Shown here piece after piece: positions 8,281 through 17,307 of a stretch of 64,000 bases of DNA (its first letter is position 1; every line of letters begins with the position of its first letter). Made by a program: the position numbers and the translations under genes. Origin of the DNA: Chelatococcus asaccharovorans. GTDB taxonomy: Bacteria > Pseudomonadota > Alphaproteobacteria > Rhizobiales > Beijerinckiaceae. The notes under the pieces are model-generated. The model searched no databases. It was given only the letters and a program-made list of their open reading frames with translations, and was not told the DNA's origin. Where the stretch lies: assembly GCF_003201475.1 (NCBI RefSeq), contig NZ_QJJK01000008.1, positions 1 to 64,000 of the forward strand, in the 5' to 3' direction.

Positions 8281-9057
8281 TCAGCTGTTGCGACGGCGAA
8301 GCTGAAAGAGGCTGGACGCGATGAAGCTTCCGCCGGCCACCACCTGGAGAAGCGATTCAGAGAATCCCGCCGTGTCGAGGCCGCTGGTATCGAGCCCCGC
8401 CAGGGAAAGCATGATCGAGGCCAGGCCGACGAGATTGGCCCAGATCGGACGGCTGAGAAGAATAGTGCGCAGATTGACCATTGACGTGATCTCCAGGGTT
8501 GCGGGGAAATGGGGTTGCGACGGCGTGGCGGCAGAGGCGTTCGACGTCGCCAGCGCCAATGCATTGCGCTGGACGGATTCCACACGCTTGCGCCAGCCAT
8601 TGCCGAAAATCTTGAGTGTCGGGAGACGGCCGAGGAAGGCGAGCCGCAGTGCACAGTAGCGGTTGACGATGTCCGCCGGGTCGCCGGCACCGGCCGCCCC
8701 TAAGGTTGCCGGGCCGATAATGCCGTCCCGGGCTACGCCGAGCGTCTCCTGCAGGATAAGGACAGCCCGTCGCGGCCCGGAATTCACCGCGCAGTCGAAG
8801 ACGGCGAAATCGATGCCGCCCGGCAACGCATCCGCCCGCACCGCTTTCCAGTAGTTCTGCCTGTAGATCGCGGTCGCTTCGGCGAGGCTCAGCGCCTGCA
8901 TATCCGCCTTTGAAACCTCCCGACCGCGATACTGCGCCAGGGTAGCCCGCGTGATGCCGTGATTGGTGGCACCACCCGGATCATGCGGATGATCGACATA
9001 GCCTCCCTCGCTGGCGAGCACGTGGTCCACCGCTCTTTGGAAGTTGGTTGCCACCAT
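8281..9057 (-). CDS. GH108-type lysin with C-terminal membrane segments (GTA endolysin/holin fusion candidate)
   Basis: 258 aa from ATG 9057, chosen for the GAGGAG site 7 nt upstream. Residues 1-170 are a GH108/DUF847 N-acetylmuramidase-like domain with the catalytic-glutamate motif SEGGYVDHPHDPGGATNHG (Glu17), then the peptidoglycan-binding-type region with DGIIGPATL. Residues about 195-253 contain two hydrophobic stretches (RPIWANLVGLASIML and LLQVVAGGSFIASSLF) ending in RRR, like a small holin. It is the last gene of the GTA region. RcGTA, as far as I recall, uses separate lysin and holin genes, so the fusion is notable. Probable role: host lysis for particle release. Confidence 0.8.
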   Translation of the reverse strand: MVATNFQRAVDHVLASEGGYVDHPHDPGGATNHGITRATLAQYRGREVSKADMQALSLAEATAIYRQNYWKAVRADALPGGIDFAVFDCAVNSGPRRAVLILQETLGVARDGIIGPATLGAAGAGDPADIVNRYCALRLAFLGRLPTLKIFGNGWRKRVESVQRNALALATSNASAATPSQPHFPATLEITSMVNLRTILLSRPIWANLVGLASIMLSLAGLDTSGLDTAGFSESLLQVVAGGSFIASSLFQLRRRNS

Positions 9058-9157
9058 GGTCGGCTCCTCATAAAAATGCCGCCTTTCGGCGGGCATGGAT
9101 CGGTCGCGCGGACAGCGGAGACAGGATGCCTCCCTCGCCCAACATGAGAGTTCGAGA

Positions 9158-9337
9158 ATGCTGAAGATCGTCGTGGCGCTCGGCGCCGCTGTGGCCGCCT
9201 GGGCCGTTGCCGGCTGCGCGAACGACCCGCAGCGCGAGGCGCTCCGTCGCCAGCAGCGTGCCGAGGGCGTCCCTGAATATGTCCAGGTGCAGACGCGCCA
9301 GCGCGCAACCGATTCGTTCGGCGAACGGCGCTGGTAG
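9158..9337 (+). CDS. Small lipoprotein, 59 aa
   Basis: Short plus-strand gene between two convergent GTA-end genes. It encodes a signal sequence with lipobox (VAGC, Cys at residue 20) followed by a charged 39-residue mature part containing EALRRQQRAEGVPEYVQVQ. The lipobox, high GC and position in a gap free of other genes support it. A GAGAG lies about 8 nt before the ATG. It resembles many small alphaproteobacterial lipoproteins with no assigned function. A perfect hairpin (9344-9366) follows the stop. Confidence 0.6.
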   Translation: MLKIVVALGAAVAAWAVAGCANDPQREALRRQQRAEGVPEYVQVQTRQRATDSFGERRW

Positions 9338-9343
9338 AAGGCG

Positions 9344-9366
9344 GCGGCGTCTCCGTCCGACGCCGC
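9344..9366. terminator. Hairpin between convergent genes
   Basis: GCGGCGTC at 9344-9351 pairs perfectly with GACGCCGC at 9359-9366 around a 7-nt loop, just after the lipoprotein stop and 18 bp before the stop of the convergent fibre gene. There is no U-run, so this is a hairpin of terminator type rather than a certain terminator. Confidence 0.35.
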
Positions 9367-9384
9367 GGGCCCGCCAGAGGCCCC

Positions 9385-10932
9385 TTAAAGGCTGAGCGCC
9401 TGGAGATCGGCGTTGGCGAGCGTCGCATTGAATTCGACCTCACTCGCCAGGGCTCCCCACCATTCGACACCGGGCGCCGCGCCGCCGCCCCAGCGTTCGG
9501 TGGTGATCGACGGCAGGGTGCCGCTCGTGTCCGTCACCACTGCCCCGCCGTTCAGCGAGCCGGCAAAATCATTCGGCGCGGCCCGAACAGCCACCTTGAA
9601 AAGGGCGCCATCCGCGACGCTGCCAAGCGCCAGGTTCGCCTGCGGCGTGCCCGTGGTGGTCACGATGTAGCGCAGCATGCCCGTTGCGTCGCGCAGCAGC
9701 CGATGGCTGTTGGCCTCGCTTCCGTCGTCCGCCTGCCACAAGACCTGATCACCCGCTTTTCCCCCGGCGGCGCGGGCGGTGAGCATGCGGCTCACAGGGC
9801 TGAGCCCTGGGCGAGGGCACTGCAAATGGTCAGCACCGCGTTCGACCGCTCCGGTCTCCGTGGCGATCGGCGAGGAGGAAAAGGCCCCCAGTTCCATCTG
9901 CGGCAGGCCAACGCGCAGGGTAAAATCGATCGCCGCCCCGACCGCATGGTTCATTGCGAAGCGCGGCTGGATATGGGTGATCGCCGTCGCGAAACTGAAG
10001 GAGAACGCGAAGCGCTTCAGTTCGCTGGTGAGTTCCGGCACAATCGACGCGGAGGCTGCGGCGACGCCGGAGGGCTGTGGCGGGATATAGAACCGAAAGT
10101 TCGTGATATTGGCCATCGAGCCAGCGACGAGCGCGAGATAGGCGCTCATCGTCCAGTTCTGACCGCTCGATGCGGCAATCACCGACGGCGGCTCAAAGAT
10201 CAATGGATAGCCGCCGGTATCCGTCGCGGTGCCGGCGTAGCGGACATCGATGCAGGTCATCCCGCGATACTGATATGGCGCGGACATCGTGCGGGTGAGA
10301 CCGCTCGCGCCGCCATTCTGCCAGTTGGTCGGCCAGGCTCCGCCGGAGCCGATCACGCCAGGCGCCACGCCCGTGAGAATGCTGTTGCGAATGGCATTCG
10401 TGCGCGCACCTTCAAGTAGCAGACCGTCCGCGATGCCACTGTTGAAGCGGTATTCAAATCGCGGGGCGTCGATGCCGGCCGCCTGCAGGTCGCTGCCCTC
10501 CCCCCAGAAGGCAGCCGGTGTGGCGCGCGAGAAGGTCGCGCCCAGGCCCGCGACAATCGCTGCCCAGGATGCCGTTGACAAGCTGTGCCGCAGGAAGAAG
10601 ACGCCATTGGCGAAGTCGAGGACACGGCACGGCCGCCGCGTCACGCCACACGCGCGTACAGCCGCAAGCGAGGCGCCGAGTTCGGCTGCCGCGGCGGTAT
10701 TCGGGCCTCCTCCGTCCGGCAGCGTCAGATTGAGGACCTGATTCGGCGCCGTCCCTGTTATCGTGACGGCGACCGCGCCCGTGGAGACCGTACCGATCGA
10801 GAGTTGGTTTGGCGGCCCGCTTGGCCCGGGGGCCCCTGGCACGTCAACCTCGATGACCAGAGGCTCATCGCTGTCCGGAACCAGAACGGTCGGACCGTCA
10901 ATGTCGCACATATGCTCGCTGTCGCAGGACAA
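9385..10932 (-). CDS. Phage-type spike/fibre protein, GTA-associated
   Basis: 515 aa from TTG 10932, preceded by GAGGGAGG; the alternative is ATG 10911. The N-terminus carries a Cys-rich start and a short collagen-like stretch (GAPGPSGPP). The middle has the block common in phage head-spike/tail-fibre proteins (ATFSRATPAAFWGEG ... DGLLLEGARTNAI, about 165-215), and the C-terminal half is beta-rich and ends in a probable receptor- or sugar-binding domain. It starts 11 nt after the stop of the preceding small gene and is third in a spike/fibre set after the tip protein. Exact role in the particle is inference. Confidence 0.72.
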   Translation of the reverse strand: MSCDSEHMCDIDGPTVLVPDSDEPLVIEVDVPGAPGPSGPPNQLSIGTVSTGAVAVTITGTAPNQVLNLTLPDGGGPNTAAAAELGASLAAVRACGVTRRPCRVLDFANGVFFLRHSLSTASWAAIVAGLGATFSRATPAAFWGEGSDLQAAGIDAPRFEYRFNSGIADGLLLEGARTNAIRNSILTGVAPGVIGSGGAWPTNWQNGGASGLTRTMSAPYQYRGMTCIDVRYAGTATDTGGYPLIFEPPSVIAASSGQNWTMSAYLALVAGSMANITNFRFYIPPQPSGVAAASASIVPELTSELKRFAFSFSFATAITHIQPRFAMNHAVGAAIDFTLRVGLPQMELGAFSSSPIATETGAVERGADHLQCPRPGLSPVSRMLTARAAGGKAGDQVLWQADDGSEANSHRLLRDATGMLRYIVTTTGTPQANLALGSVADGALFKVAVRAAPNDFAGSLNGGAVVTDTSGTLPSITTERWGGGAAPGVEWWGALASEVEFNATLANADLQALSL

Positions 10933-10943
10933 GGTGACCTCCC

Positions 10944-11300
10944 TCAGTCGTCGGCAAGGCCGCCGACGCCGGTGATGGCGCCACGCAGCAGGGTGAATTG
11001 GCTGCCGTCCGGGCGGCGCCACTCGATCTCATAGGTCGAGAGACGCCCCTCAGGGATCGCGCGTGACTCGGCCAGGGTAGGCTGCCAGGTCAACGCGCCG
11101 GCAGACGGGATGACCGTGAGCCCATCAGCGTCGCCTGTGGATTTGCGGAGGAGGCCGAGGCGCGAGACGAGCGTCAGGACGATCTCGCCGCCGCTGAGAT
11201 CGAGCGGCTCTGCCGCTCCGACCGCGCCCGTCTTGAATCGGAAGGTGATGGGGCGGTTATTGCCGCGCACCACCGTGAAATCGTAGCGTGCCAGCTTCAT
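10944..11300 (-). CDS. Phage baseplate/adaptor-like protein (BppU-N-like)
   Basis: 118 aa from ATG 11300. The N-terminal part, FTVVRGNNRPITFRF followed by PLDLSGGEIVLTLVSR, resembles the small beta-sandwich found at the N-terminus of siphophage receptor-binding or upper-baseplate proteins (BppU_N-like). The C-terminal part (STYEIEWRRPDGSQFTLLRG) fits the same fold. It is encoded between the DUF2793 gene and the fibre gene in one transcription unit, so it may link the fibre to the particle. Family assignment is by eye and tentative. Confidence 0.6.
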   Translation of the reverse strand: MKLARYDFTVVRGNNRPITFRFKTGAVGAAEPLDLSGGEIVLTLVSRLGLLRKSTGDADGLTVIPSAGALTWQPTLAESRAIPEGRLSTYEIEWRRPDGSQFTLLRGAITGVGGLADD

Positions 11301-11322
11301 TGCGATGTTCCCGATGGAGGGA

Positions 11323-12039
11323 TCAGGGGGATGCGGCGTCGAAATGTGCATAGTGGATGGCTGCGCGCAGCTTGCCGCCCGTGAAGGCGCCGCCGTTCGC
11401 CGTGATGAGAAGGGCGGTGTCGGCGTAGAAGGCGGTGGGGCCGATCACCCCGATGTTGTGCGAACCGAGAGCTACGCTGAGAAGGTTGCCGAATTTCGTG
11501 GGCTCCCCGGCAAGGCCGACGGAGAAGGATGTCGCACCCGTCACCGCCTCGGTGACACGCTCGGTCACCGCCAGCACGATCGCGCGATCGGGAATGACGA
11601 TGCCTGAGGTGACGCTGGCGCCGGTCAGCGTGATGTCTTCCTCGACGATCGCGAAGCCGGTCGTCGCTCCGTGGCTCGAACCAGCGACGACACCGCTGCC
11701 GCCCACCGGCGCCGTCCAAGCGGTGCCCGTCCAGGTCACACGCAGAGCCTCGTCCCGCGCATAGGCCTGCCAGCCGATGCGTGGGGTCAGGAAGGCCCAT
11801 GCGCCGTCCTGAAACGCCGCGACCTCCTGTTCATGGCCGGTCCAGGCGCCTGTCGCCGGGGACGCGACGATCCACGCGGCGCCCTCCGCCGGCGAGGACG
11901 GCGGACCGGCGAGATGGCGATCCTCAACCGCCAGTTGCACGAGCACATCGAGCTTCAGCAGCGCCTCGTTGTGGGTGACGTGTTTCTGCGCCTGCGCCGC
12001 CGCGATGAACGGCAGCGCAAGATTGGGCGTTTCTGTCAT
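11323..12039 (-). CDS. DUF2793 protein, GTA head-spike/fibre candidate
   Basis: 238 aa. The N-terminal 100 residues are a classic DUF2793 domain (ETPNLALPFIAAAQAQKHVTHNEAL ... LDVLVQLAVEDR ... PAEGAAWIVA), seen in alphaproteobacterial GTA and prophage genes next to tail-tip genes. The C-terminal part is beta-rich and Gly/Ala-rich. From memory, the R. capsulatus head-spike genes (ghs) include a DUF2793 protein, which suggests a surface-spike role binding host polysaccharide. Starts 15 bp after the tip-protein stop. Confidence 0.78.
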   Translation of the reverse strand: MTETPNLALPFIAAAQAQKHVTHNEALLKLDVLVQLAVEDRHLAGPPSSPAEGAAWIVASPATGAWTGHEQEVAAFQDGAWAFLTPRIGWQAYARDEALRVTWTGTAWTAPVGGSGVVAGSSHGATTGFAIVEEDITLTGASVTSGIVIPDRAIVLAVTERVTEAVTGATSFSVGLAGEPTKFGNLLSVALGSHNIGVIGPTAFYADTALLITANGGAFTGGKLRAAIHYAHFDAASP

Positions 12040-12054
12040 GGAACGATCCGGAAA

Positions 12055-15000
12055 CTAGAGGATGGGAACGGTGACGCGTGTCTCAAATCCACGGCCGGCA
12101 GCGGCGCTCATCTGCGCGAGCGTGAGCGCCAGCGTGGCCTGGACGCTGCCGAAATCGGCCAGTTCGTCCGCGTCCGGATAGAAGGCTGCGGGCGAACCCG
12201 TCGTCAGCCTGCGCCTCACATCCTCGCCGTCGCGGATATCGAGTTCATAGGCCTCGCCCTCCTCTCCGAGCGGGATCTCGGCGATCTCCCAGGCATCGCC
12301 GCCGATCCGGCTGCGCCTGATGAAGGAGATCACGATCCCGCCGGCCACCCGGCGCGCGCGAACATGGACGGGCGCAAAGGGCATCAGCGCCAGCCGTCCT
12401 ACCGTCGCGCTCACCGCGCGCATGAGCGGATCGCCGTGGTCCCGGCCCACCGGCCCGACACGATAGTGCCAGGTGCGACCGAGGTCGGCCGTGCTGTCGG
12501 TGAGGCCGAAGACCGCGCGGTCGAGGCGCACCAGGGTCGCGCCCGCCGGCACCGGGCGGCGCGCGGCGTCCTCCGAGCCGCCGAGGCCGCGGAGAAAGCG
12601 GCTGAGGCGGTAAACACCGTCGCCGACCATCTCCGCCCGCGCCGCCGTGAGGATCTCCCACAGCCCGTCGGGGCCCTTCAGTGCGAAGCTGTTCTCCCCT
12701 GCAAGGGCCGCCGTGTCGGCGATGCTCGTGACGGCGCCGCCCCAGAGCCGCACCATCAACCCATTGGCGTTGTCCCAACGCCAGAGTGGTCCGGGCGCGA
12801 GGACATCCAAAGTCTCGCCGACCGCGGCCGACAACGGGGTGACCGCGTGTTGCACGTAGCTCGTGCCGTCGGCCGACCGCCAGACCACCTCGCGCCCCGG
12901 CCACGGATCGGCCGAGACCGCCATATGCTGCAGCATCGGCGGGCTTTGCGTCGCGACCGGCAGATCCAGAATGACGACCGCCGGCCGCCCGGGAACAGGC
13001 GGCGACGGCGCCGTATGGCGGGGAATGTCGGGTGCCGCGCCGTCGTGCAGCGTCGGCTCGATGGCACGCAGGCCGACGCTCCGGGAGAGGCCGTCCGTGA
13101 TCTGCTGGACCTGGTAGATCCGCCGTCCGCTCCCGACGGGCACGTCGAGGAGATCGCCCGGCTCGACCCCGACCATCCGGGGGCTCAGGCCGAGATCGAG
13201 CGTCTCGCGGCCAATCCAGGCATCCTGCAAGGCAAGGTCTGCCAGGCGCTGCGCTTCGGCCGGACCGGTGATGATGGCGAGATCGCTGCCCTCTTCGCCG
13301 GCGCTGCCGGCGCTCAAGCGCCGCGACGCGGCAGCGCTGCGCCTGTATTCGCGATCCCCGTCGGTAAAGCCGATGCGATATTCACGCGGCAGGTCGGTTT
13401 CCTGGGCGCGGCGCAAGGCCAAACCCGCGCCGCTATCGTTCGGAACGATGGCGCCCGGCTCCAGGACGAGGAGGGGGCGCCGCCCCGTCCCGCGGAAATG
13501 GACGGCCAGCCCGCTGGCGACCGCATCAAAGCCATAGGCCCCGGCCAAGGGTTCCAGGATCGCCCGAACACTCATGGGACGCTCGACGACATAACCGTCG
13601 AGAAAACCGTCGATCCCAAGCTCGGCGGCCGGCGGGAGCCCGAAATCATCGAGCACACGGGCGACGAGCCGATCGAGTGGCAGGCCCTCCAGTCGGCCGG
13701 TCAGCCAGTGGCCGCTCTGCCAGTTCGTGCCATCCGCCCAGGTATCCGCCTGATCGGGAAAGGCCGGAAAGGGCCGCGCGTCCCAGGCCCAGACGAAGAT
13801 GCCGGCGGGATCGACCATCGGCCCGCCATACAGCGGCGAGACCAGGTTTGCCGCCGCATCGCCCCCGCCGTAGTAGCCGATCAGCGCGTCCAGCGCCCGG
13901 TTCTGGATGAGATCGTCCCGCACCCTGCGCGAATAGGGCGGATAGGCGGATTCCGACGATTTCGGATCGGGGAAGACATTCGGGCCGTTGGTGCCCTTGT
14001 CCACCGCCGGGATGCCGATCTCGGTCAGCCAGATGGGCTTGGCGCGGGGCACCCACGCGGTCGTCTCCGTTTCCACCCCGCCGACCCGCTCGACATGGGC
14101 GTTCTGCCACCAGCCCACCAGGTCCTTGGCGCGATAGATCCAGGGCTTGCCATAGTCAGCGTCGGTGATCGGCGTCCGGATCTGCGCGTCTCGATCGCCA
14201 TCGCTGGCATAGTACCAGTCGAAGGCTTCGCCCGCGGTGATCCTGCGTCTGAGGTAGTCCGGATCATAGATCGAATAGGCCTCGGCCGCGTCGCGATGGG
14301 TGGTTCCGTCACGCCAATCGGTGAAAGGCGGGTAGAAATCGATGCCGATCGCGTCGATCCCAGGAGACGCCCACAGCGGGTCGAGCGGGAAACGCACCTC
14401 CCCGCCATCGCGGACATGGGCGCCATATTCGGTCCAGTCCGCGGCATACAGGATTTTGGTGCCCGGCCCGACGACGCTGCGGACATCCGTCGCCAGGGTG
14501 ATCAACTGCTCGACCGCCGGGTAAAGGCCCTCCCCGCGCCGGACCCGTGTCAGCCCCACGAATTCCGAGCCGATGATGAAGCCATCGACGCCTCCGGCGA
14601 CCGTGGCGAGATGCGCATAGTGCAGGATCTGGCGACGCAGGCTCCATTCGTCGGGACCCGCATAGAGCACGGCATCGACACCCGCCGTGAAATGACCAGG
14701 CAAGGCCGCGCCAAAGAAATGGGCCACCTGGTCCCCCGCCTCGGCCGTGCCGTCCGGCGACCCCGCCTGCCCCGGCGCGGGATGGCAGGTGATACGCCCC
14801 CGCCAGGGATAGGCCGGCTGGCCGGGCGTATCCGCATAGGGGTTCGGCAAGTCGTTGCCCGGGCTCAAGTCCATCATCAGAAATGGATAGAGGACGACCT
14901 CGAAGCCGCGCGCCTTGATGGTCCGGATCAGATTGATCACCGCGTCATCGGACGGCGTGCCGCCATAGGCCGGACGGCCGTCGAGCTGGCTGACCTGGCC

Positions 15001-15957
15001 GGCCGACACACGGTCGAGCCCGGCCGCCCGCCACTGGAGGTCCTCCGTGGACTTCAGATGGCGCTCGACACGCGGTGCGATCGTGCAATGCCCCGCCCGC
15101 AGGTCATCGCCGAACCAGCTCACGACGAGCGCGATCCGCTCCAGATTGGGGCAAAGCGCCTGCAGCACGTCGAGGGAGGCGATGACGTCACTCGGCCGGA
15201 ACAGCTGATGGCGGTTCTCCGAACGCGTGACGCCCGGGCCGAGAACCTGCGACACCGCCGCGGGCTCATAGATGAACTCGCTCGCTCCTGGAATGAGATC
15301 CACCGCGCGCACCATCTCGGCCAGTCCGGATACCGGCCGCAGAACCTCGAAGGAGAATTGCGGGATGCGATTGCCGAAATCCTCGAGCGGCATACGCTCG
15401 AACACGACATAGGCGAGGCCGCGATAGCGCGGTGCATTGTCCGCCCCCTCCTTGGCGACGATGAGCGGGTCTGCGTCCTGATCGTCGTGGCCGTGGTGGA
15501 CGCGCATGACGAAGGTGCTCTGGTCGAGCTCGCGGCCGTCGGCCCAGACGCGGCGCACAAAGGCAATCGGCCCCTCGCACAGCCCCACGGCGAGATTGGC
15601 GAAATAGCTGTAATTGGTCGTCACCGTGGAGCCGCCACTGCCCAGTTTGCCGCTGCCCGTGCTGGCCTCGCTCGTATGGGCGACCTCCTCGAGCCGCGTC
15701 GCCCAGATGAGCTGGCCGCCGACGCGGGCGCGGCCATAGACGCGCGGGACGCCGGCGCCTTCGGTGGAGGTCAACCCCTGGACGTCAGTGAGGCGCGGCC
15801 CCTCCACGTAGCGGGTGCCGCCGCCCGAAGAGAGGAGCGCGGTGTCGATGGCCGCACCCGCGAGCCCGCCTATGGCGCGGCCGATGATGGCGCCGAACGG
15901 CCCGCCGATCGCGCCGCCAATGGCCGAGCCGGCTACCTGAAGGACGAGTGTGGCCAT
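12055..15957 (-). CDS. GTA tail tip/host-specificity protein (TIM-barrel-like; RcGTA g15)
   Basis: 1300 aa from ATG 15957, which overlaps the preceding stop by one base (TGATG). The N-terminus is hydrophobic and Gly/Ala-rich (AGSAIGGAIGGPFGAIIGRAIGG). A central region (about 400-750) shows the GTA TIM-barrel-like domain (IDAIGIDFYPPFTDW, KPIWLTEIGIPAVDKGTN), and the C-terminal part resembles phage tail-tip/hub proteins (REYRIGFTDGDREYRRSAAAS). This is the largest gene of the cluster and corresponds to RcGTA g15, which forms the distal tip and attacks or contacts the host envelope. Full length, with no frameshift seen. Confidence 0.93.
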   Translation of the reverse strand: MATLVLQVAGSAIGGAIGGPFGAIIGRAIGGLAGAAIDTALLSSGGGTRYVEGPRLTDVQGLTSTEGAGVPRVYGRARVGGQLIWATRLEEVAHTSEASTGSGKLGSGGSTVTTNYSYFANLAVGLCEGPIAFVRRVWADGRELDQSTFVMRVHHGHDDQDADPLIVAKEGADNAPRYRGLAYVVFERMPLEDFGNRIPQFSFEVLRPVSGLAEMVRAVDLIPGASEFIYEPAAVSQVLGPGVTRSENRHQLFRPSDVIASLDVLQALCPNLERIALVVSWFGDDLRAGHCTIAPRVERHLKSTEDLQWRAAGLDRVSAGQVSQLDGRPAYGGTPSDDAVINLIRTIKARGFEVVLYPFLMMDLSPGNDLPNPYADTPGQPAYPWRGRITCHPAPGQAGSPDGTAEAGDQVAHFFGAALPGHFTAGVDAVLYAGPDEWSLRRQILHYAHLATVAGGVDGFIIGSEFVGLTRVRRGEGLYPAVEQLITLATDVRSVVGPGTKILYAADWTEYGAHVRDGGEVRFPLDPLWASPGIDAIGIDFYPPFTDWRDGTTHRDAAEAYSIYDPDYLRRRITAGEAFDWYYASDGDRDAQIRTPITDADYGKPWIYRAKDLVGWWQNAHVERVGGVETETTAWVPRAKPIWLTEIGIPAVDKGTNGPNVFPDPKSSESAYPPYSRRVRDDLIQNRALDALIGYYGGGDAAANLVSPLYGGPMVDPAGIFVWAWDARPFPAFPDQADTWADGTNWQSGHWLTGRLEGLPLDRLVARVLDDFGLPPAAELGIDGFLDGYVVERPMSVRAILEPLAGAYGFDAVASGLAVHFRGTGRRPLLVLEPGAIVPNDSGAGLALRRAQETDLPREYRIGFTDGDREYRRSAAASRRLSAGSAGEEGSDLAIITGPAEAQRLADLALQDAWIGRETLDLGLSPRMVGVEPGDLLDVPVGSGRRIYQVQQITDGLSRSVGLRAIEPTLHDGAAPDIPRHTAPSPPVPGRPAVVILDLPVATQSPPMLQHMAVSADPWPGREVVWRSADGTSYVQHAVTPLSAAVGETLDVLAPGPLWRWDNANGLMVRLWGGAVTSIADTAALAGENSFALKGPDGLWEILTAARAEMVGDGVYRLSRFLRGLGGSEDAARRPVPAGATLVRLDRAVFGLTDSTADLGRTWHYRVGPVGRDHGDPLMRAVSATVGRLALMPFAPVHVRARRVAGGIVISFIRRSRIGGDAWEIAEIPLGEEGEAYELDIRDGEDVRRRLTTGSPAAFYPDADELADFGSVQATLALTLAQMSAAAGRGFETRVTVPIL

Positions 15958-16400
15958 CAGTCCTGGATCTCCGGAAAAGAAAAGCTTGCGACGCGGTGGC
16001 TGAGCCACCAGGCGCCGATGGCGACTTCCGCAACGCTCGCCCCGGCATGGGCGTGCACCATGCGGTCGCCGGCCGTGGCGATGGCGAGATGGGCCGCCGG
16101 CAGATGGGCGCGCCAGCGAAAGAGAAGGACGTCGCCAGGACGGGCCGTGGCACCATTGTGCGACTGGAAATGGCGCAGCATCGCCTCCGCCAGGATCTCC
16201 CGGCGGCCGGCTTCGGCCCAGTCCTGGCTATAGGGCGGCGGCGCCTCGGGCTCGGCGCCGTAGAGCTGCCGCCAGACACCCCGCACCAGGCCGAGACAAT
16301 CGCAGCCGATACCGCGCAGCGACGCCTGATGCCGGTAGGGCGTGCCGATCCAGCCTCGCGCGGCCGCGACGACATCTGAACGGGCCGGCGGCGCGCTCAT
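15957..16400 (-). CDS. NlpC/P60 peptidase of the GTA tail (RcGTA g14)
   Basis: 147 aa. NlpC/P60 fold: catalytic Cys35 in GCDCLGLVRGVW, His104 in AAHLAIATAG and the RPGDVLLFRW strand typical of phage tail peptidases. In RcGTA this protein is a tail-borne peptidoglycan endopeptidase used at DNA entry. It overlaps the hub gene upstream by 4 nt and the tip gene downstream by 1 nt, so the three are translationally coupled. Confidence 0.93.
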   Translation of the reverse strand: MSAPPARSDVVAAARGWIGTPYRHQASLRGIGCDCLGLVRGVWRQLYGAEPEAPPPYSQDWAEAGRREILAEAMLRHFQSHNGATARPGDVLLFRWRAHLPAAHLAIATAGDRMVHAHAGASVAEVAIGAWWLSHRVASFSFPEIQD

Positions 16401-17290
16401 CGGAAGAAACTGCCGCCATCGTGGCCCGATTCCCCCGGCAGCGGATAGCGCACGACGAAATCATTGCCAGGCATATGCGGAAAGCCGCGGAAATTGGCCG
16501 CATTGGCGAATTTGGCGCGGCAGGTCGCGAAACGCTTGTCGCAGCCGGCGGTGATGCGCAGCCGGTCGCCCACGACGATGGTGCGCGGCACCGGTTGCCA
16601 CATGAGGACTTCGCCGCGCCCCGTGACCGCGCGATACGCCTTCACATCCACGCGCATGCCGGCATTGGCACCGTCGATCCAGCGGACCTGACCGGCCGTG
16701 AACCAGCCATCCGCATAGCCTCCGAGATCCGTCGATCCGAAGCCGAGGCGGCCGTCGGTCGAGGTCACCGCGACCTCAGCCGCGAAAGCCGGATCGTCGA
16801 GATCGATGCCGCAACGGCTATCGCCGAGATCAGCCGAACAGGTGGTGCGATAGACGCGCCCCCGCTCCTCCCCGTAACGATGCATGAGCCCGCGCACCTC
16901 CGCCGCGAAGGCATGTTCGGTACGCCGCACCTCGCCCGTCGCGCCGACATCCAGCAGCAGGCGCTCCGTGACATTCGCCCAGTTGACGAGCCACAGCTCG
17001 ATATTCGCATCATCGTAGAAGCCGGAGGCGAGGTCGTCCTCGGTCAGGCTCGCGGCCGTCAGGACGCCCGAGACGTCACCGCCGCCGATCGCGAAGCCGC
17101 GCTCGGCCGTGACCTCGGCCGCCTCCAGGCCGGTGCCGGCCCGGAAAACGACGTCGGAGAAGGTGAGATCACGGTCGTGGTCGGTGAACCCCATCGCGAC
17201 GCCATCGCGGCGGGTCAGCTTCCAGCAATGGCACAGGGTCGTCACCCCGCCGGCGAGGTGGCCGGCGAGCCCTGGATCGATCGTGCGCAT
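16397..17290 (-). CDS. GTA hub protein, DUF2163/BR0599 family (RcGTA g13)
   Basis: 297 aa. The N-terminal DUF2163 part (TLCHCWKLTRRDGVAMGFTD) and the C-terminal BR0599-like part are both present. Four cysteines at 151, 160, 250 and 257 (TTCSADLGDSRCG; GCDKRFATC) are spaced as in phage tail-tip hub proteins that bind an iron-sulfur cluster (lambda gpL type). A [4Fe-4S] cluster is therefore plausible. Order g12-g13-g14 is conserved. Confidence 0.92.
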   Translation of the reverse strand: MRTIDPGLAGHLAGGVTTLCHCWKLTRRDGVAMGFTDHDRDLTFSDVVFRAGTGLEAAEVTAERGFAIGGGDVSGVLTAASLTEDDLASGFYDDANIELWLVNWANVTERLLLDVGATGEVRRTEHAFAAEVRGLMHRYGEERGRVYRTTCSADLGDSRCGIDLDDPAFAAEVAVTSTDGRLGFGSTDLGGYADGWFTAGQVRWIDGANAGMRVDVKAYRAVTGRGEVLMWQPVPRTIVVGDRLRITAGCDKRFATCRAKFANAANFRGFPHMPGNDFVVRYPLPGESGHDGGSFFR

Positions 17291-17307
17291 GGGATGGCTC
17301 CTGTCCT

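Noticed and set aside
11671-16233. A 1520-codon open frame on the plus strand
   Set aside because: It is the antisense of the GTA tip and NlpC genes. Its product is Arg/Asp/Gly-rich without domains, an effect of strong GC bias at third positions; the minus-strand genes have clear families.
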